Source: DATHZQ01 sp035458525
GTDB taxonomy: Bacteria > Actinomycetota > Acidimicrobiia > Spongiisociales > UBA5794
NCBI GenBank assembly: GCA_035458525.1
Contig: DATHZQ010000151.1
Location: 28,648 to 92,647, forward strand
Reading direction: 5' to 3'
DNA: 64,000 nucleotides
Positions 25,683 through 35,046 of the stretch are shown piece by piece. The position numbers and the translations under genes were made by a program. Numbering within the stretch: position 1 is the first letter of the stretch; the number at the start of each line of letters is the position of its first letter. Under the pieces are notes generated by a model, which worked only from the letters and a program-made list of their open reading frames with translations, was not told where the DNA came from and ran no database searches.

Positions 25683-26617
25683 GTCCAGTCGCCTACGGGG
25701 ACGTTCTCGAAGCGTCGCGGCGGATCGCACCGCACGTTCACCGCACACCGACGTTTCACTCCCGGTCGCTGGACACGTGGGTGGACGGCAGGGTGGCCCT
25801 CAAGGCGGAGAATCTGCAGCGGGTCGGCGCCTTCAAGATGCGCGGCGCCACGAATGCAGTCATGCAGCTGAGCGATGAAGAGGCCCGAGCCGGCGTTGCC
25901 GCCCACTCGTCCGGCAATCACGCTCAGGCGCTGGCGTTGGCGGCCCAACTCCGCGGCATCCCGGCGCGGATCGTGATGCCTTCCGACGCCCCGTTGGTCA
26001 AGAAGGACGCCGTCGCCGGATACGGCGCCGAGATCATCGAGTGCGAACCGACACAGGTGGCTCGCGAGGACGCAGTCGCCGGTGTGGTGGCGGAAACCGG
26101 GGCCACGGAGATCCACCCCTACGACAACGATCGCATCATCGCCGGCGCCGGCACCGCTGCGCTCGAGCTGCTGGGTGCGGCCCCTGAGCTCGAAGTGATC
26201 ATCGCCCCTGTCGGCGGGGGCGGATTGCTGTCGGGCACCTGCTTGGCCGCCCACGGGGTCGACGCGTCGATCAAGGTCGTGGGGGCGGAGCCGCTCGGCG
26301 CCGACGACGCAGCCCGCTCGCTCGCCGCCGGCCGTGCGCTCCCGCAAGACAATCCGCAAACGATGGCAGATGGGTTGCGAACCGGCCTCAGCGACCGGAC
26401 GTTCGCCATCATCTCCGCGCACGTCGATCAGATCTCCACGGTCACCGAAGACGAGATCGTCGAAGCGATGCGCTTCGTCTGGACCCGCACAAAGCTCTTG
26501 ATCGAGCCGAGCGCAGCGGTGGCCGTCGCTGTCGCTCGAAAACTGGACCTCCGGGGCAAGCGCACCGGCATCATCCTGAGCGGAGGCAACGTCGACCTCG
26601 ACGCATTGCCCTGGTGA
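25679..26617 (+). CDS. PLP-dependent threonine/serine dehydratase family enzyme
   Basis: 312-residue fold-type II PLP enzyme. The PLP lysine lies in RVGAFKMRGATNAV, the SSGNHAQALALAA loop binds substrate carboxylate, and the PLP phosphate loop is GGGGLLSGT. The length without an ACT domain fits catabolic threonine ammonia-lyase or serine racemase. The GTG at 25679 overlaps the stop of the F420 gene (GTGA); starts at 25649 and 25658 are possible but have no better RBS. Confidence 0.85.
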   Translation: MSPVAYGDVLEASRRIAPHVHRTPTFHSRSLDTWVDGRVALKAENLQRVGAFKMRGATNAVMQLSDEEARAGVAAHSSGNHAQALALAAQLRGIPARIVMPSDAPLVKKDAVAGYGAEIIECEPTQVAREDAVAGVVAETGATEIHPYDNDRIIAGAGTAALELLGAAPELEVIIAPVGGGGLLSGTCLAAHGVDASIKVVGAEPLGADDAARSLAAGRALPQDNPQTMADGLRTGLSDRTFAIISAHVDQISTVTEDEIVEAMRFVWTRTKLLIEPSAAVAVAVARKLDLRGKRTGIILSGGNVDLDALPW

Positions 26618-26624
26618 GATCGAA

Positions 26625-27002
26625 CTAGAGGTCGTCGATCGCTCTGAACCCGCGGTAGGCGCCGATCAGGGCTGCAGCCAGCATCACCAGGAGCACCAGA
26701 ACCACGAGCCCCAACCCGACGATATTCGAAGGGCGGGTGAACAGCGCCAGGCCGCCCATCACGGCCACGTAGCCCGCCACCGAGAACGAGCCGGCGGCGG
26801 CGTGGTGGGCTGCCTGCCACGCCGCCGCCGACTCGAGGGTCTTGGTGGTGCGGATACCGACGATCCAGTTGCGAGGCAGGCGGCCCGCAGCCGCCCGGCT
26901 GCCCACCACGACCAGGAGCACCCCGGCTCCGGTCAGCACGACGCCGAGCACGATGACCGCCGCCCACGGCATGAGATCGCCGGCGTCTGCCCCGTCGAAC
27001 AC
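26625..27002 (-). CDS. SdpI-like membrane protein
   Basis: About 125 residues. The loop NWIVGIRTTKTLESAAAWQAAH is characteristic of the SdpI/YfhL immunity-like family, here in a short version with three membrane segments. The GTG at 27002 lies 2 bp after the stop of the upstream FMN-barrel gene; an ATG at 26972 is the alternative. Function in this organism is unknown. Confidence 0.65.
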   Translation of the reverse strand: MFDGADAGDLMPWAAVIVLGVVLTGAGVLLVVVGSRAAAGRLPRNWIVGIRTTKTLESAAAWQAAHHAAAGSFSVAGYVAVMGGLALFTRPSNIVGLGLVVLVLLVMLAAALIGAYRGFRAIDDL

Positions 27003-27004
27003 GG

Positions 27005-27661
27005 TCAGGCCTGGGGCCGCTGGTAGCCCTGCAGGTATGCCGGCAGCGGCACGCCGGACCGGAGGTCGGGATCGTCCAAGGGGGCGCCGGCTTCGAGCCG
27101 CAGCGGAATGACACCTGCCCAGATGGGGAGTTCGTAGTCCGCATCGTCGTCCTTCGGCGGGCCCGTTCGCACCTTGGCGGAGGCTTCGACGATGTCCATC
27201 GCCACCACCAGTGTCCCCTTCTCCTCCTTGGCCGTTGGCAACCGGCAGTCCGCCCAGCGGCCGGGCGTGACATGTTCGGTGAGCACCTCGAAGGCCCGGC
27301 CCTTCTCCCCAACATCGTCGACGATGCGCGGCCTGCCGTACATGACCACCGATCGGTAGTTCACCGAGCTGTGGAACGGAGCGCGAGCGAGGGCGATACC
27401 GTCGAGCAGCGTCACGGTGATGCACACCTCCACATCGCCTTTCATGGTCCGCAGCAGGCGGCTGGCAGGTGACCCATGCAGATAGAGCGTGTCGCCATCG
27501 CGGGCGTGCAGCATCGGAATGACCACGGGACTCCCGTCGTCGATCAGTCCGACATGGCACACGAGCGCCTCATCGAGGATGGCGTCGATCACGGCCCGGT
27601 CGTACGCCCCCCGCTCGGCGAGCCGGCGCACCCTGGTCCGTTCGGAGTATGGAGCCGTCAT
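27005..27661 (-). CDS. Pyridoxamine 5'-phosphate oxidase family protein (FMN-binding split barrel)
   Basis: 218 residues with the split-barrel segments LVCHVGLIDDGSPVVIPMLH, GDTLYLHGSPASRLLR and FHSSVNYRSVVMYGRPRIV. This subgroup (PF12900-like) is distinct from true PdxH; it may bind FMN, F420 or heme. It is followed closely by the SdpI-like gene. The reaction is unknown. Confidence 0.82.
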   Translation of the reverse strand: MTAPYSERTRVRRLAERGAYDRAVIDAILDEALVCHVGLIDDGSPVVIPMLHARDGDTLYLHGSPASRLLRTMKGDVEVCITVTLLDGIALARAPFHSSVNYRSVVMYGRPRIVDDVGEKGRAFEVLTEHVTPGRWADCRLPTAKEEKGTLVVAMDIVEASAKVRTGPPKDDDADYELPIWAGVIPLRLEAGAPLDDPDLRSGVPLPAYLQGYQRPQA

Positions 27662-27733
27662 GAGACGAGCGTAGATGGGACCGTCCGAGCGCGTCGACGC
27701 AGACCCGCCGTCCAGGCCACGTGGGGCACCCTG

Positions 27734-27850
27734 CTAGCGGGGTGCGGAAAAAGGGGTCCGCCGGTTTGGTGACCGAGGACGCGGTAATGCCACGCACGAT
27801 TTGACGTTGTTTGCCGAACCGGCACTGGTGCTTTTTCCGCATCCGGCTAG
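27734..27850. repeat. 117-bp element with near-perfect 20-bp terminal inverted repeats
   Basis: The ends CTAGCGGGGTGCGGAAAAAG (27734-27753) and, on the other strand, CTAGCCGGATGCGGAAAAAG (27850-27831) match at 18 of 20 bases and both begin with CTAG. An inner pair, GCCGGTTTGG (27760-27769) and CCGAACCGGC (27814-27823), matches 9 of 10 and extends the fold. The whole unit could form one long hairpin. It contains no gene. Its right end supplies the TAG stop of the neighbouring GNAT gene. A MITE or REP-like repeat is the likeliest explanation; a long terminator is less likely. Confidence 0.6.
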
Positions 27851-28485
27851 AGCCCCGAAGACGAACCGCGGCGAGCCAGGAGCCACATAGGGACGTTCAG
27901 ACCTTCTGGTATGAACTCCTCGACCACGTCGAATCCGAAACGCCGATAGAAGCCGACGTTGCGTTCGGTCTCCGTTTCCAAGTAGATCGGCCTGCCGTCA
28001 CGATCCGCCCTCGCCATCCCGTGCGCCATGAGAACCGATCCCAATCCTTGGCCCTGAACTTCGGGATCGACTCCCAAGGCAGCCACATACCAGTGAGGCT
28101 CGGGCATCAGCGCCTTCCTCCGGGCCCCGATCTGGCGAAGTGAGAACAACATGCGCTTCCGGTCGCGCCTCGGAAGGCTCATCACCGACCGCGGCAGGGC
28201 AAGACCCGACCTCACCATGGCGCATACACCCAAATCTCGTTCTGGTGGATGCCACAAGGCGACCCCCGTCAGGTCCGAGGTCTTCTCCGCTATCCCCTTT
28301 GCAGCGATCGTTGTTCTGACCAAGCCCGAGAACACCCTGGCGAGCAATTCAGGACGGCGCTCAGGGTCACGGATCGTCGCGACCCACAACGGATCGGTTT
28401 GAAACGCTCTGCTGAGCACTGCCCCCGCATCGGCACTCTCTCTCGATTCCAACAACGTCACTGCAGTGGACGGCTGGCTCCTCAT
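27847..28485 (-). CDS. GNAT-family N-acetyltransferase
   Basis: 212-residue acetyltransferase. Motif A is ALGVDPEVQGQGLGSVLMAHG, followed by LETETERNVGFYRRFGFDV; the N-terminal LESRESADAGAVLSRAFQTDP is typical of a small-molecule GNAT group in Actinomycetota. The last residues (RRGSSSGL) and stop fall at the border of the 117-bp inverted-repeat element, so the original C-terminus may have been altered slightly. Substrate unknown. Confidence 0.82.
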   Translation of the reverse strand: MRSQPSTAVTLLESRESADAGAVLSRAFQTDPLWVATIRDPERRPELLARVFSGLVRTTIAAKGIAEKTSDLTGVALWHPPERDLGVCAMVRSGLALPRSVMSLPRRDRKRMLFSLRQIGARRKALMPEPHWYVAALGVDPEVQGQGLGSVLMAHGMARADRDGRPIYLETETERNVGFYRRFGFDVVEEFIPEGLNVPMWLLARRGSSSGL

Positions 28486-28613
28486 GTCACCATCATCGAG
28501 ACGGCGCGGGCATTCAGAAGAGGCGAACGTCCCGGCCCGCGGTCAGGGCACGACGTCGTTCCGCAGTCTCGCTTCGAGTCTGCTCACGGGTTGGCGAAGC
28601 CACCTGCGACATC

Positions 28614-30386
28614 TCACGCGACGCCGCGCTCCCACACCTCGACCAGCTCCCGGTACCGGTCGCTGGTCTCGACGAGTGCGTCGTGAGAGCCGTCTGCGAT
28701 GATGCGGCCGGCATCGACCATCACCACGCGATCAGCTCGCTCGGCACTGCGGAGCCGGTGGGCGATCACGACCGCGGTGCGCTCCGCCAGGAGGACGCGC
28801 AGCGCACCCTCGACCTGGACCTCGGTCTCGGGGTCGAGGTTCGACGTGGCCTCATCGAGCACGACGACGGCCGGATCGGCGAGGAACGCCCTACCCAGCG
28901 CCACCAGCTGTCGCTCCCCCGCGGAGAAGCGGCTGCCCCGCTCCCGCACTTCCGTGTCGAGTCCCTCGGGCAGCGACCGTACCCACTCGTCGATACCCAT
29001 CGCCCTGCACACGTCCCAAATCGCTTGATCGGGCGCTTCCGGCACGGCGTAGCGGAAGTTGTCCCGCAGCGTTCCGTCGAACAAGAAGCCGTCCTGCGGA
29101 ATCAGGGCGATGGCCTCGGCGCGGGACGAGAACGAGAGATCGCGCAGGTCGATGCCGTCGATCCTGACGGCACCACGGCTGGGGTCGTAGAAGCGCATCA
29201 GCAGCTTCGCCACCGTCGATTTCCCTGCGCCGGTCTCACCGACCACGGCCAAGCGCTGGCCGGGCGGCACGTCCAGCGTGAAGTCTTCCAGGATCAGATC
29301 ATCGCCGTATCCGAAGCCCACAGCCTCCAGCGCGAGCGCGCCATCAACCGTATCCGGCAACTCCAGCGCATCGGGGCGCTCCTGCACCTTGGGCGCCACG
29401 TCGAGCAACTGGAACAGCTTCGCCAGGGCCGCCAGCGACGCTTGGGCGAGGTTGTAGACATTGGCGAGGTTGACGATCGGCTCGAAGAACCAGTTCAAGT
29501 AGAGCGTGAATGCCACGAGCGACCCGAACGTGAGGTCCCCGGAGATCACCCGGCGACCGCCCAGCAGCAGCACAACGCCCAGGCCGACCGTCCGCAAGAA
29601 GTTGATGGCGGGGAAATACCAAGAGATCGCCCGGGCGGCCGTCATGTTGGCCTCGAAGTACGTTTCGTTGATACGGCCGAAGCTGGCGGCCTGCTCCGTC
29701 TCCTGCGTGAACGCCTGCACCACTCGTACGCCGGTGATGCCCTCCTGCAGGCTTGCGAGGACTCGACCGATCGACTCGCGCACCTGCTGGTAGGCGCGAG
29801 AGACGTGCCGTTGAAACAGCACGGAGACGAGCACGACGACGCCGATGACGACGAAGACGGCAAGCGCCATCTGCAAGTCGAGCAGCAGCATCGCCACGGC
29901 GACCCCGATCGTCGTCAGCAGGTTGGTGAGCGCCAGCACCGCCCCCTGGTTGGTGAACTCGGTGATCGACTCGATGTCCGACGTCATCCGTGACACGAGC
30001 ACGCCGGTCTTGGCACCGTCGTAGAACGCCATATCGAGCCTGGTCAGGTGATTGAACACACGGGAGCGCAGCTCCAACAGGAACCGCTCGCCCACATTGG
30101 CGACGGCGAACTGCGACACACGCTGCGCCCAGTACTGCACCGCCAGCAGGCCGAGGAAGACGAGCGAGGCAATCGTGATGGCGCGCTTGTCCCCTGCAGC
30201 GATCCCCTCGTCGACACCGGATCCAACGACGATCGGTCCGAGCAACCGGGCAACCGTGGCGATGATCGTGACGAAGAGCGCCCACAGTGCCGCCCGGCGC
30301 AGGTGCCGCCCCAGTCGGGCGGCGCGCATGAGCAGCCCCTTGGTGTCGTCGATCTCGTGGTCCCCGCCGTAGCGCATGTACCTCAC
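28614..30386 (-). CDS. ABC exporter half-transporter, subunit 2
   Basis: 590 residues: six-helix exporter domain (about 1-320) and nucleotide-binding domain. Walker A is GETGAGKST and Walker B is VVVLDEATSNLD with the catalytic glutamate. The signature reads FSAGERQ instead of LSGGQ, and the H-loop is IAHRLRS. The start overlaps the stop of the partner gene (ATGA), so the two form a heterodimer. The non-canonical signature pairs with the Asp-substituted Walker B of the partner, giving one degenerate ATP site, as in LmrCD/TM287-288-type exporters. The cargo may be drug or lipid; it is not deducible. Confidence 0.9.
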   Translation of the reverse strand: MRYMRYGGDHEIDDTKGLLMRAARLGRHLRRAALWALFVTIIATVARLLGPIVVGSGVDEGIAAGDKRAITIASLVFLGLLAVQYWAQRVSQFAVANVGERFLLELRSRVFNHLTRLDMAFYDGAKTGVLVSRMTSDIESITEFTNQGAVLALTNLLTTIGVAVAMLLLDLQMALAVFVVIGVVVLVSVLFQRHVSRAYQQVRESIGRVLASLQEGITGVRVVQAFTQETEQAASFGRINETYFEANMTAARAISWYFPAINFLRTVGLGVVLLLGGRRVISGDLTFGSLVAFTLYLNWFFEPIVNLANVYNLAQASLAALAKLFQLLDVAPKVQERPDALELPDTVDGALALEAVGFGYGDDLILEDFTLDVPPGQRLAVVGETGAGKSTVAKLLMRFYDPSRGAVRIDGIDLRDLSFSSRAEAIALIPQDGFLFDGTLRDNFRYAVPEAPDQAIWDVCRAMGIDEWVRSLPEGLDTEVRERGSRFSAGERQLVALGRAFLADPAVVVLDEATSNLDPETEVQVEGALRVLLAERTAVVIAHRLRSAERADRVVMVDAGRIIADGSHDALVETSDRYRELVEVWERGVA

Positions 30387-32176
30387 GACGCCGACCCCGG
30401 TGTAGCGGGTGCGGCAGCGGTCCCTTCGGCTCGTGCGAGGACTTCGGCGTACCGAGGAACCGTGCGAAGGAGCTCGGTGTGCGGCCCGACGGCGGCGATG
30501 GCGCCTTCATCGAGGAACACAACCTGGTCGACCAGTGCCAGCGTCGACGTACGGTGCGCCACGATGACGGTGGTTCGCCCGGCCATCACTTGGCGCAGCG
30601 CTTCCTGGATCTCCGCCTCGACGATGGCGTCGACCGATGACGTGGCGTCGTCCAGGATCAGCACCCGGGGATCGCGCAGCACGGCCCGCGCCAGCGCAAC
30701 CCGCTGCCGCTGGCCACCGGAAAGGCTGTGGCCGCGTTCCCCGACGACCGTGCCGTAGCCCTCCGGAAGCGCACAGATGAAATCGTGAGCGCGCGCCAGC
30801 CGAGCCGCAGCTCGCACCTGCTCGTCGGTTGCCTCGGGGGCGCCGAGGGCGATGTTGTCGCGAATCGACGCCGAGAACAGAAATGTCTCTTGAAAGACCA
30901 CCGCTACCTCGTTGCGGAGCTGGTCGAGCGGCACCTGCCGCACGTCCACGCCGTCGACCACGACGCTGCCTTCTGCGGCTTCGAGGAACCGCGGAATGAG
31001 ATAGGCCAGCGTCGACTTGCCGGCACCGGTCGAGCCGACCAGTGCCACGGAGGTGCCGCCGGGAATGCGAAGGTCCAACCCGGACAGCACCTCTTCACCG
31101 TCCGGGTAGCCGAAACGGACTCCCGTCAGCTCGATCTCACCGGGGCCCGGCGTCAGCCGGATGGGATGCTGTGGATCTGCAGGATCGGGCTCGGTCCCCA
31201 GCAACTCACGCACCCGGGTGGCCGCAGCCGCTGCCCGTGGGAGATTGGCGAAGAACCACCCGGTGATGCGGGTCGGCAAGATCATCACCGCGAGGTATTG
31301 GGTGAAGGCCACGAACTCACCGAGCGTGATGGCACCGTCCACGACGCGGAAACCGCCCAGCCAGAGCACGACCACGGTCCCCGCCGAAGGGATCAGCTCG
31401 AAGAGTGGGCCGTACACGGATGAGATCTTTGCCAGGCGAAGGGTGCGGTCGTAGATCCGGTCTGCAGTTGCATCGAGGCGAGCCTGCTCCTGCCGCTCCT
31501 GGCCGTACGCCTTGACGACCTGGATACCGGCCACGGCCTCCTCCACGACTTGGCTGAGGTCGGCGAGGCGCTCCTGAATCTCGAACGACAGCCCGATCGA
31601 CCGTTTGGCGTACGCCGTGGCCGACAGGAAGAGCGCCGGAATCGTGAGCGCCGACGCAGCCCCGAGCACGGGATCGATCAGTACGAGCACTGCGATCACC
31701 ACGACGAACATCGCCATGTTGGCGAGCGTGATCGGCAACATGGCGAAGATCAGTCGCACCTGGCCCAGGTCCGACGAGGCCCGAGACATGAGCTGGCCGG
31801 TTGGAGTCTCATCGTGGAAGCTGAACCCGAGCTTCTGCATGTGGACGAACATGCGGTTACGCAGATCGGCCTCCGCCCGATACGAGAGCCGGAAGCCGTA
31901 ATAGCGACGCAACCCGACCCCGAGTGCTTGGAACAGGCCGGCCGTCATCAGCAGCGCAACGAGCGGTACCAGCAGATCCAGGTCGTTGGCTCGGATCGCA
32001 TCGTCGATGATGCGGGCGACGACGTAGGGGATGGCGACGACGAGCGCCATCCACAGCAACGCACCGAGAATCGAACGTACCGAGTCGGCCCGGTACTGGA
32101 GCAGCGTCTTGCCCAACAGCCCGAGCCCGGACCGCACCTCGGGGCTGCGAAGTCCGGTCGGGTCGGGAGGGGCCAT
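30383..32176 (-). CDS. ABC exporter half-transporter, subunit 1
   Basis: 597 residues, exporter fold followed by a nucleotide-binding domain. Walker A is GSTGAGKST and the signature is LSGGQRQRV. Walker B is VLILDDATSSVD, with Asp replacing the catalytic glutamate, and the H-loop is VAHRTST. The composite site built from its own Walker motifs is thus weakened, while its normal signature completes the active site with subunit 2. The ATG at 32176 is chosen ahead of an in-frame extension to 32218. Coupled to subunit 2 by a 4-bp overlap. Confidence 0.9.
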   Translation of the reverse strand: MAPPDPTGLRSPEVRSGLGLLGKTLLQYRADSVRSILGALLWMALVVAIPYVVARIIDDAIRANDLDLLVPLVALLMTAGLFQALGVGLRRYYGFRLSYRAEADLRNRMFVHMQKLGFSFHDETPTGQLMSRASSDLGQVRLIFAMLPITLANMAMFVVVIAVLVLIDPVLGAASALTIPALFLSATAYAKRSIGLSFEIQERLADLSQVVEEAVAGIQVVKAYGQERQEQARLDATADRIYDRTLRLAKISSVYGPLFELIPSAGTVVVLWLGGFRVVDGAITLGEFVAFTQYLAVMILPTRITGWFFANLPRAAAAATRVRELLGTEPDPADPQHPIRLTPGPGEIELTGVRFGYPDGEEVLSGLDLRIPGGTSVALVGSTGAGKSTLAYLIPRFLEAAEGSVVVDGVDVRQVPLDQLRNEVAVVFQETFLFSASIRDNIALGAPEATDEQVRAAARLARAHDFICALPEGYGTVVGERGHSLSGGQRQRVALARAVLRDPRVLILDDATSSVDAIVEAEIQEALRQVMAGRTTVIVAHRTSTLALVDQVVFLDEGAIAAVGPHTELLRTVPRYAEVLARAEGTAAAPATPGSAS

Positions 32177-32240
32177 TCGCTGAGGGTAGGCCCGGAGCCG
32201 ATGGGCCCTGCGCGGCAAAGGTCCCTCGCATGATCACGTC

Positions 32241-33797
32241 ATGCCCGTACACTCCACGGCTCTCATGCGCCGCGCTGCCCAAACGCTCGCCGTCCTCGCC
32301 TTGGTCCTCACGATATCGGCGTGTGCGCTCGGCGAGTCAGAAGACGGGGCGGGTACCGCCGCGCCGGAGATTGCGGCCGCCGGAGCGCCGGCAACCACCG
32401 TGGTGGAGGCGCCGGTCACCTCCACCACGTCGAGCACTACGACCACCACCTCCACGACGACAACGACACTGCCACCGGTGATCGGTGCCCCCCATGGCAC
32501 AGTGACCGGGCTGACGATGTTCCGCGGCAACCCGAGCCGGACCTACTACGGGGAGGGCACCATCCCGACCGACCTCGAAGTGCTGTGGCGGTTCCCCGAT
32601 TCCCCGATGTGCGGGCTGTCTGCGGTAGGCGGAGAACAGAAGCAATGGTGCGGCAGCGGATGGACCGGGCAACCAGTCGTGTGGGAGCGACCCGATGGGA
32701 TCACGGAGGTGATCTTCGGGGCCTACGACAAACAGATTCACTTCCTCGACGCGACCACGGGCGAGCGAACCCGCCCCGACTTTCCGATGGGCGACATCAT
32801 CAAGGGCTCGGTCACACTCGATCCCGACGGATTCCCGCTGTTGTACAGCGGTTCGCGGGACCCCAACTTCAAGGTCATCGCCCTCGACCGCGACACACCC
32901 ACCCTTCTGTGGAGCCTGGCCGCATCGGACGTGCCCGGGATGTGGAACAACGACTGGGACTCCAACCCGGCCATCGTCGACGGGATCCTCTACCAAGGTG
33001 GCGAGAACAGTTGGTGGTATGCGATCGAGCTCAAACGCGACTACGGCGCCGACGGGCTCGTCACCGTCGATCCCGGGATCGTGTTCGACATGCCGGCCTT
33101 CAACGACGCGTCGCTGGCAGCCGTCGGGAGGCAGCAGAGCGTTGAGAACTCGACGGCCGTCTTCCAGGACCGGGCCTACTTCGCCAACTCGGCGGGCCGG
33201 GTCGTCGGCGTCGACATCGGAGCGCTCCCGGATGGTGAAGCCCAGATCGTGTTCGACTATTGGGTGGGCGACGACGTCGACGCCTCAATCGTCATCGACG
33301 AGGCGGGCGACCTGTACGTGTCCGCCGAGATCGACCACGCCACGTCCCGCGGTGCCGAGATCGGCCAGCTCGTGAAGCTCGACCCGGACCGGCCCGAGGA
33401 TCCGGTGGTGTGGGGCGTGCCCGTACCCTCCCGCGATGGTCTCGACGGAGGGATCTGGGCAACCCCGGCGTTGGTCGACGACGTGCTCTACGTTCCCACC
33501 AACCCGGGCGACTTGTTGGCCGTGGATACCGCAACCGGTGCGGTGTTGTGGACCGGCGACATCGGTGGCCATGCGTGGTCCTCGCCGGTGCACATCGGCG
33601 GCCGGCTGCTCGTCGCCGTGAACTGCGACACCAATCCGGCGCTGCGGGTGTACGACGTCGCAAACCCACGGAATCCTGCCATCCTCTCCGAGGTGACTTT
33701 CGCCGGCGGGTGCATCGAATCCACTCCTGCGGCGTGGCAGGGCCAGGTGTTCGTGGGCTCACGAGACGGCTTCTTCTACGCCTTGGGAGAGCGCTGA
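32241..33797 (+). CDS. Secreted lipoprotein with PQQ-like beta-propeller
   Basis: 518 residues: signal peptide with lipobox LTISAC, a Ser/Thr-rich linker near residues 60-78, then a BamB/PQQ-like propeller with repeats such as VIFGAYDKQIHFLDATTGE, LLAVDTATGAVLWTGDIGG and VFVGSRDGFFYALGE. No dehydrogenase catalytic residues were identified, so it is probably a binding or scaffold protein on the outer face of the membrane. An ATG at 32265 is an alternative start. The stop overlaps the next gene's ATG. Confidence 0.8.
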   Translation: MPVHSTALMRRAAQTLAVLALVLTISACALGESEDGAGTAAPEIAAAGAPATTVVEAPVTSTTSSTTTTTSTTTTTLPPVIGAPHGTVTGLTMFRGNPSRTYYGEGTIPTDLEVLWRFPDSPMCGLSAVGGEQKQWCGSGWTGQPVVWERPDGITEVIFGAYDKQIHFLDATTGERTRPDFPMGDIIKGSVTLDPDGFPLLYSGSRDPNFKVIALDRDTPTLLWSLAASDVPGMWNNDWDSNPAIVDGILYQGGENSWWYAIELKRDYGADGLVTVDPGIVFDMPAFNDASLAAVGRQQSVENSTAVFQDRAYFANSAGRVVGVDIGALPDGEAQIVFDYWVGDDVDASIVIDEAGDLYVSAEIDHATSRGAEIGQLVKLDPDRPEDPVVWGVPVPSRDGLDGGIWATPALVDDVLYVPTNPGDLLAVDTATGAVLWTGDIGGHAWSSPVHIGGRLLVAVNCDTNPALRVYDVANPRNPAILSEVTFAGGCIESTPAAWQGQVFVGSRDGFFYALGER

Positions 33798-34735
33798 TGC
33801 GCGATCTCGTCGTCAAGGCCGGCGTGGCGCTGGGGATCCTCGCCTTGGTCGGGACCGTTGCCGGGACGGTCGGAGAGGCGTGGTGGATCTTCGACCTGGC
33901 ATCCAACTTCCGGCTCCAGTATTTCATCGCCGCCGGGATCGCCGCCATCGTGACGTTCGCGGCGCGTCTCCCCTTGCTCGGCATCGCGTTCGGCGTGGTG
34001 TCGCTTTTCAATGCGGCGCTCGTCGCGCCCTTGTACGCCAGCGAGCCGCCACCGGTGGCCGGCGATGCTCGCATGGAGATCGCCAGCTCCAACATGCAGA
34101 CGCACAACTCCCGCCAGCAGATCAACTGGCTGACCTCAACCGAGCCCGACCTCATCTTCCTGTTCGAGTCGTCGCGGCAGGCCGAGGATCTCATCCGAGA
34201 AGCAGACCTGGGCTACGAGGTCACCAGCGGCATCGACCCCGACGACGCGTTCGGATTGTCCATTCTCAGCAAGGACCCGTTCGAGTTCGAGGTATTGCCT
34301 TCCTCACGAGACGGCGGCGACGCGGTCCGGCTGGAGGCCCGGCTCGGCAACGAGACCATCGTCGTCTATGCCATCCATCCGCCCAGCCCGAGCAATCCGG
34401 TCCGATCCGAATCTCGCGACAAGCTGTTGGAGCGGATCGGCCGGGCTGCGGCCGAAGAAACGCTTCCCGTAGTCGTCGTCGGAGACTTCAACGCAACGCC
34501 GTGGTCGGCAGGATTCCGCAAGTTGGTCGAGCCGGCGGACCTCGCCAACTCCCAGGACGGGTTCGGCTTTGGCGCTACCTGGCATGCGAACTGGCCGGCC
34601 TTCGCCGGCGTTCCCCTCGACCACCTGGTGCACAGCCGTGATCTGACCACGGTCAACCGGGAGGTTGGACCATCGGCGGGACCGGACCATCGACCGATTC
34701 GCGTGGAGTTGGGGTTCGCCGAGATTGACGCCTGA
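33797..34735 (+). CDS. Membrane-anchored endonuclease/exonuclease/phosphatase family protein
   Basis: 312 residues: three N-terminal membrane segments (about residues 5-85), then an EEP domain resembling YafD. Motifs are SSNMQTHN (metal Asn), LIFLFESS (Glu), VVVVGDFNATPWSAGF (GDxNxxP), LDHLVHS and GPDHRPI (catalytic His). The substrate could be nucleic acid or a phospholipid head group. The ATG overlaps the stop of the propeller lipoprotein (TGATG), so the two are co-translated. Confidence 0.82.
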   Translation: MRDLVVKAGVALGILALVGTVAGTVGEAWWIFDLASNFRLQYFIAAGIAAIVTFAARLPLLGIAFGVVSLFNAALVAPLYASEPPPVAGDARMEIASSNMQTHNSRQQINWLTSTEPDLIFLFESSRQAEDLIREADLGYEVTSGIDPDDAFGLSILSKDPFEFEVLPSSRDGGDAVRLEARLGNETIVVYAIHPPSPSNPVRSESRDKLLERIGRAAAEETLPVVVVGDFNATPWSAGFRKLVEPADLANSQDGFGFGATWHANWPAFAGVPLDHLVHSRDLTTVNREVGPSAGPDHRPIRVELGFAEIDA

Positions 34736-34802
34736 CCGGCGTTCTTCCGGTTCTCAGGATTCTCTTAAGTGTGGTTTACGAGTGTTTTACACCCGGTTCG
34801 GC

Positions 34803-35021
34803 ATGCTGCGCCGTATGAGTGATACAACCACATTGGTTGGGCGGAAGCTGACCGGGAAGCGCCGTCGTCCCAAGGCGGTCGACGGAATGCGCATTTGCGC
34901 CGACTCGGAATGCACGACCCAGCTGTCTCGTTACAACCGCAAGGGAACCTGCCATCTCCACAGTCCCGTCAAGTTCCCCAGGGTGCGAGGCCGGGAAGCC
35001 CCAGCTCCAGCCGAAGCCTGA
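34803..35021 (+). CDS. Small Cys/His protein, probable zinc finger
   Basis: About 72 residues. The core DGMRICADSECTTQLSRYN then KGTCHLH has three Cys and His in a CxxxxC...CxxH arrangement, and the ends are strongly basic (GRKLTGKRRRPK, FPRVRGRE). This type of tiny zinc-ribbon-like protein recurs in Actinomycetota but has no assigned role; nucleic acid binding is plausible. ATGs at 34803 and 34815 are both possible and neither has a clear RBS. An AT-rich promoter-like patch precedes it at 34755-34795. Confidence 0.6.
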   Translation: MLRRMSDTTTLVGRKLTGKRRRPKAVDGMRICADSECTTQLSRYNRKGTCHLHSPVKFPRVRGREAPAPAEA

Positions 35022-35046
35022 GCCGAGAGACCGGAGAACGAACGCC

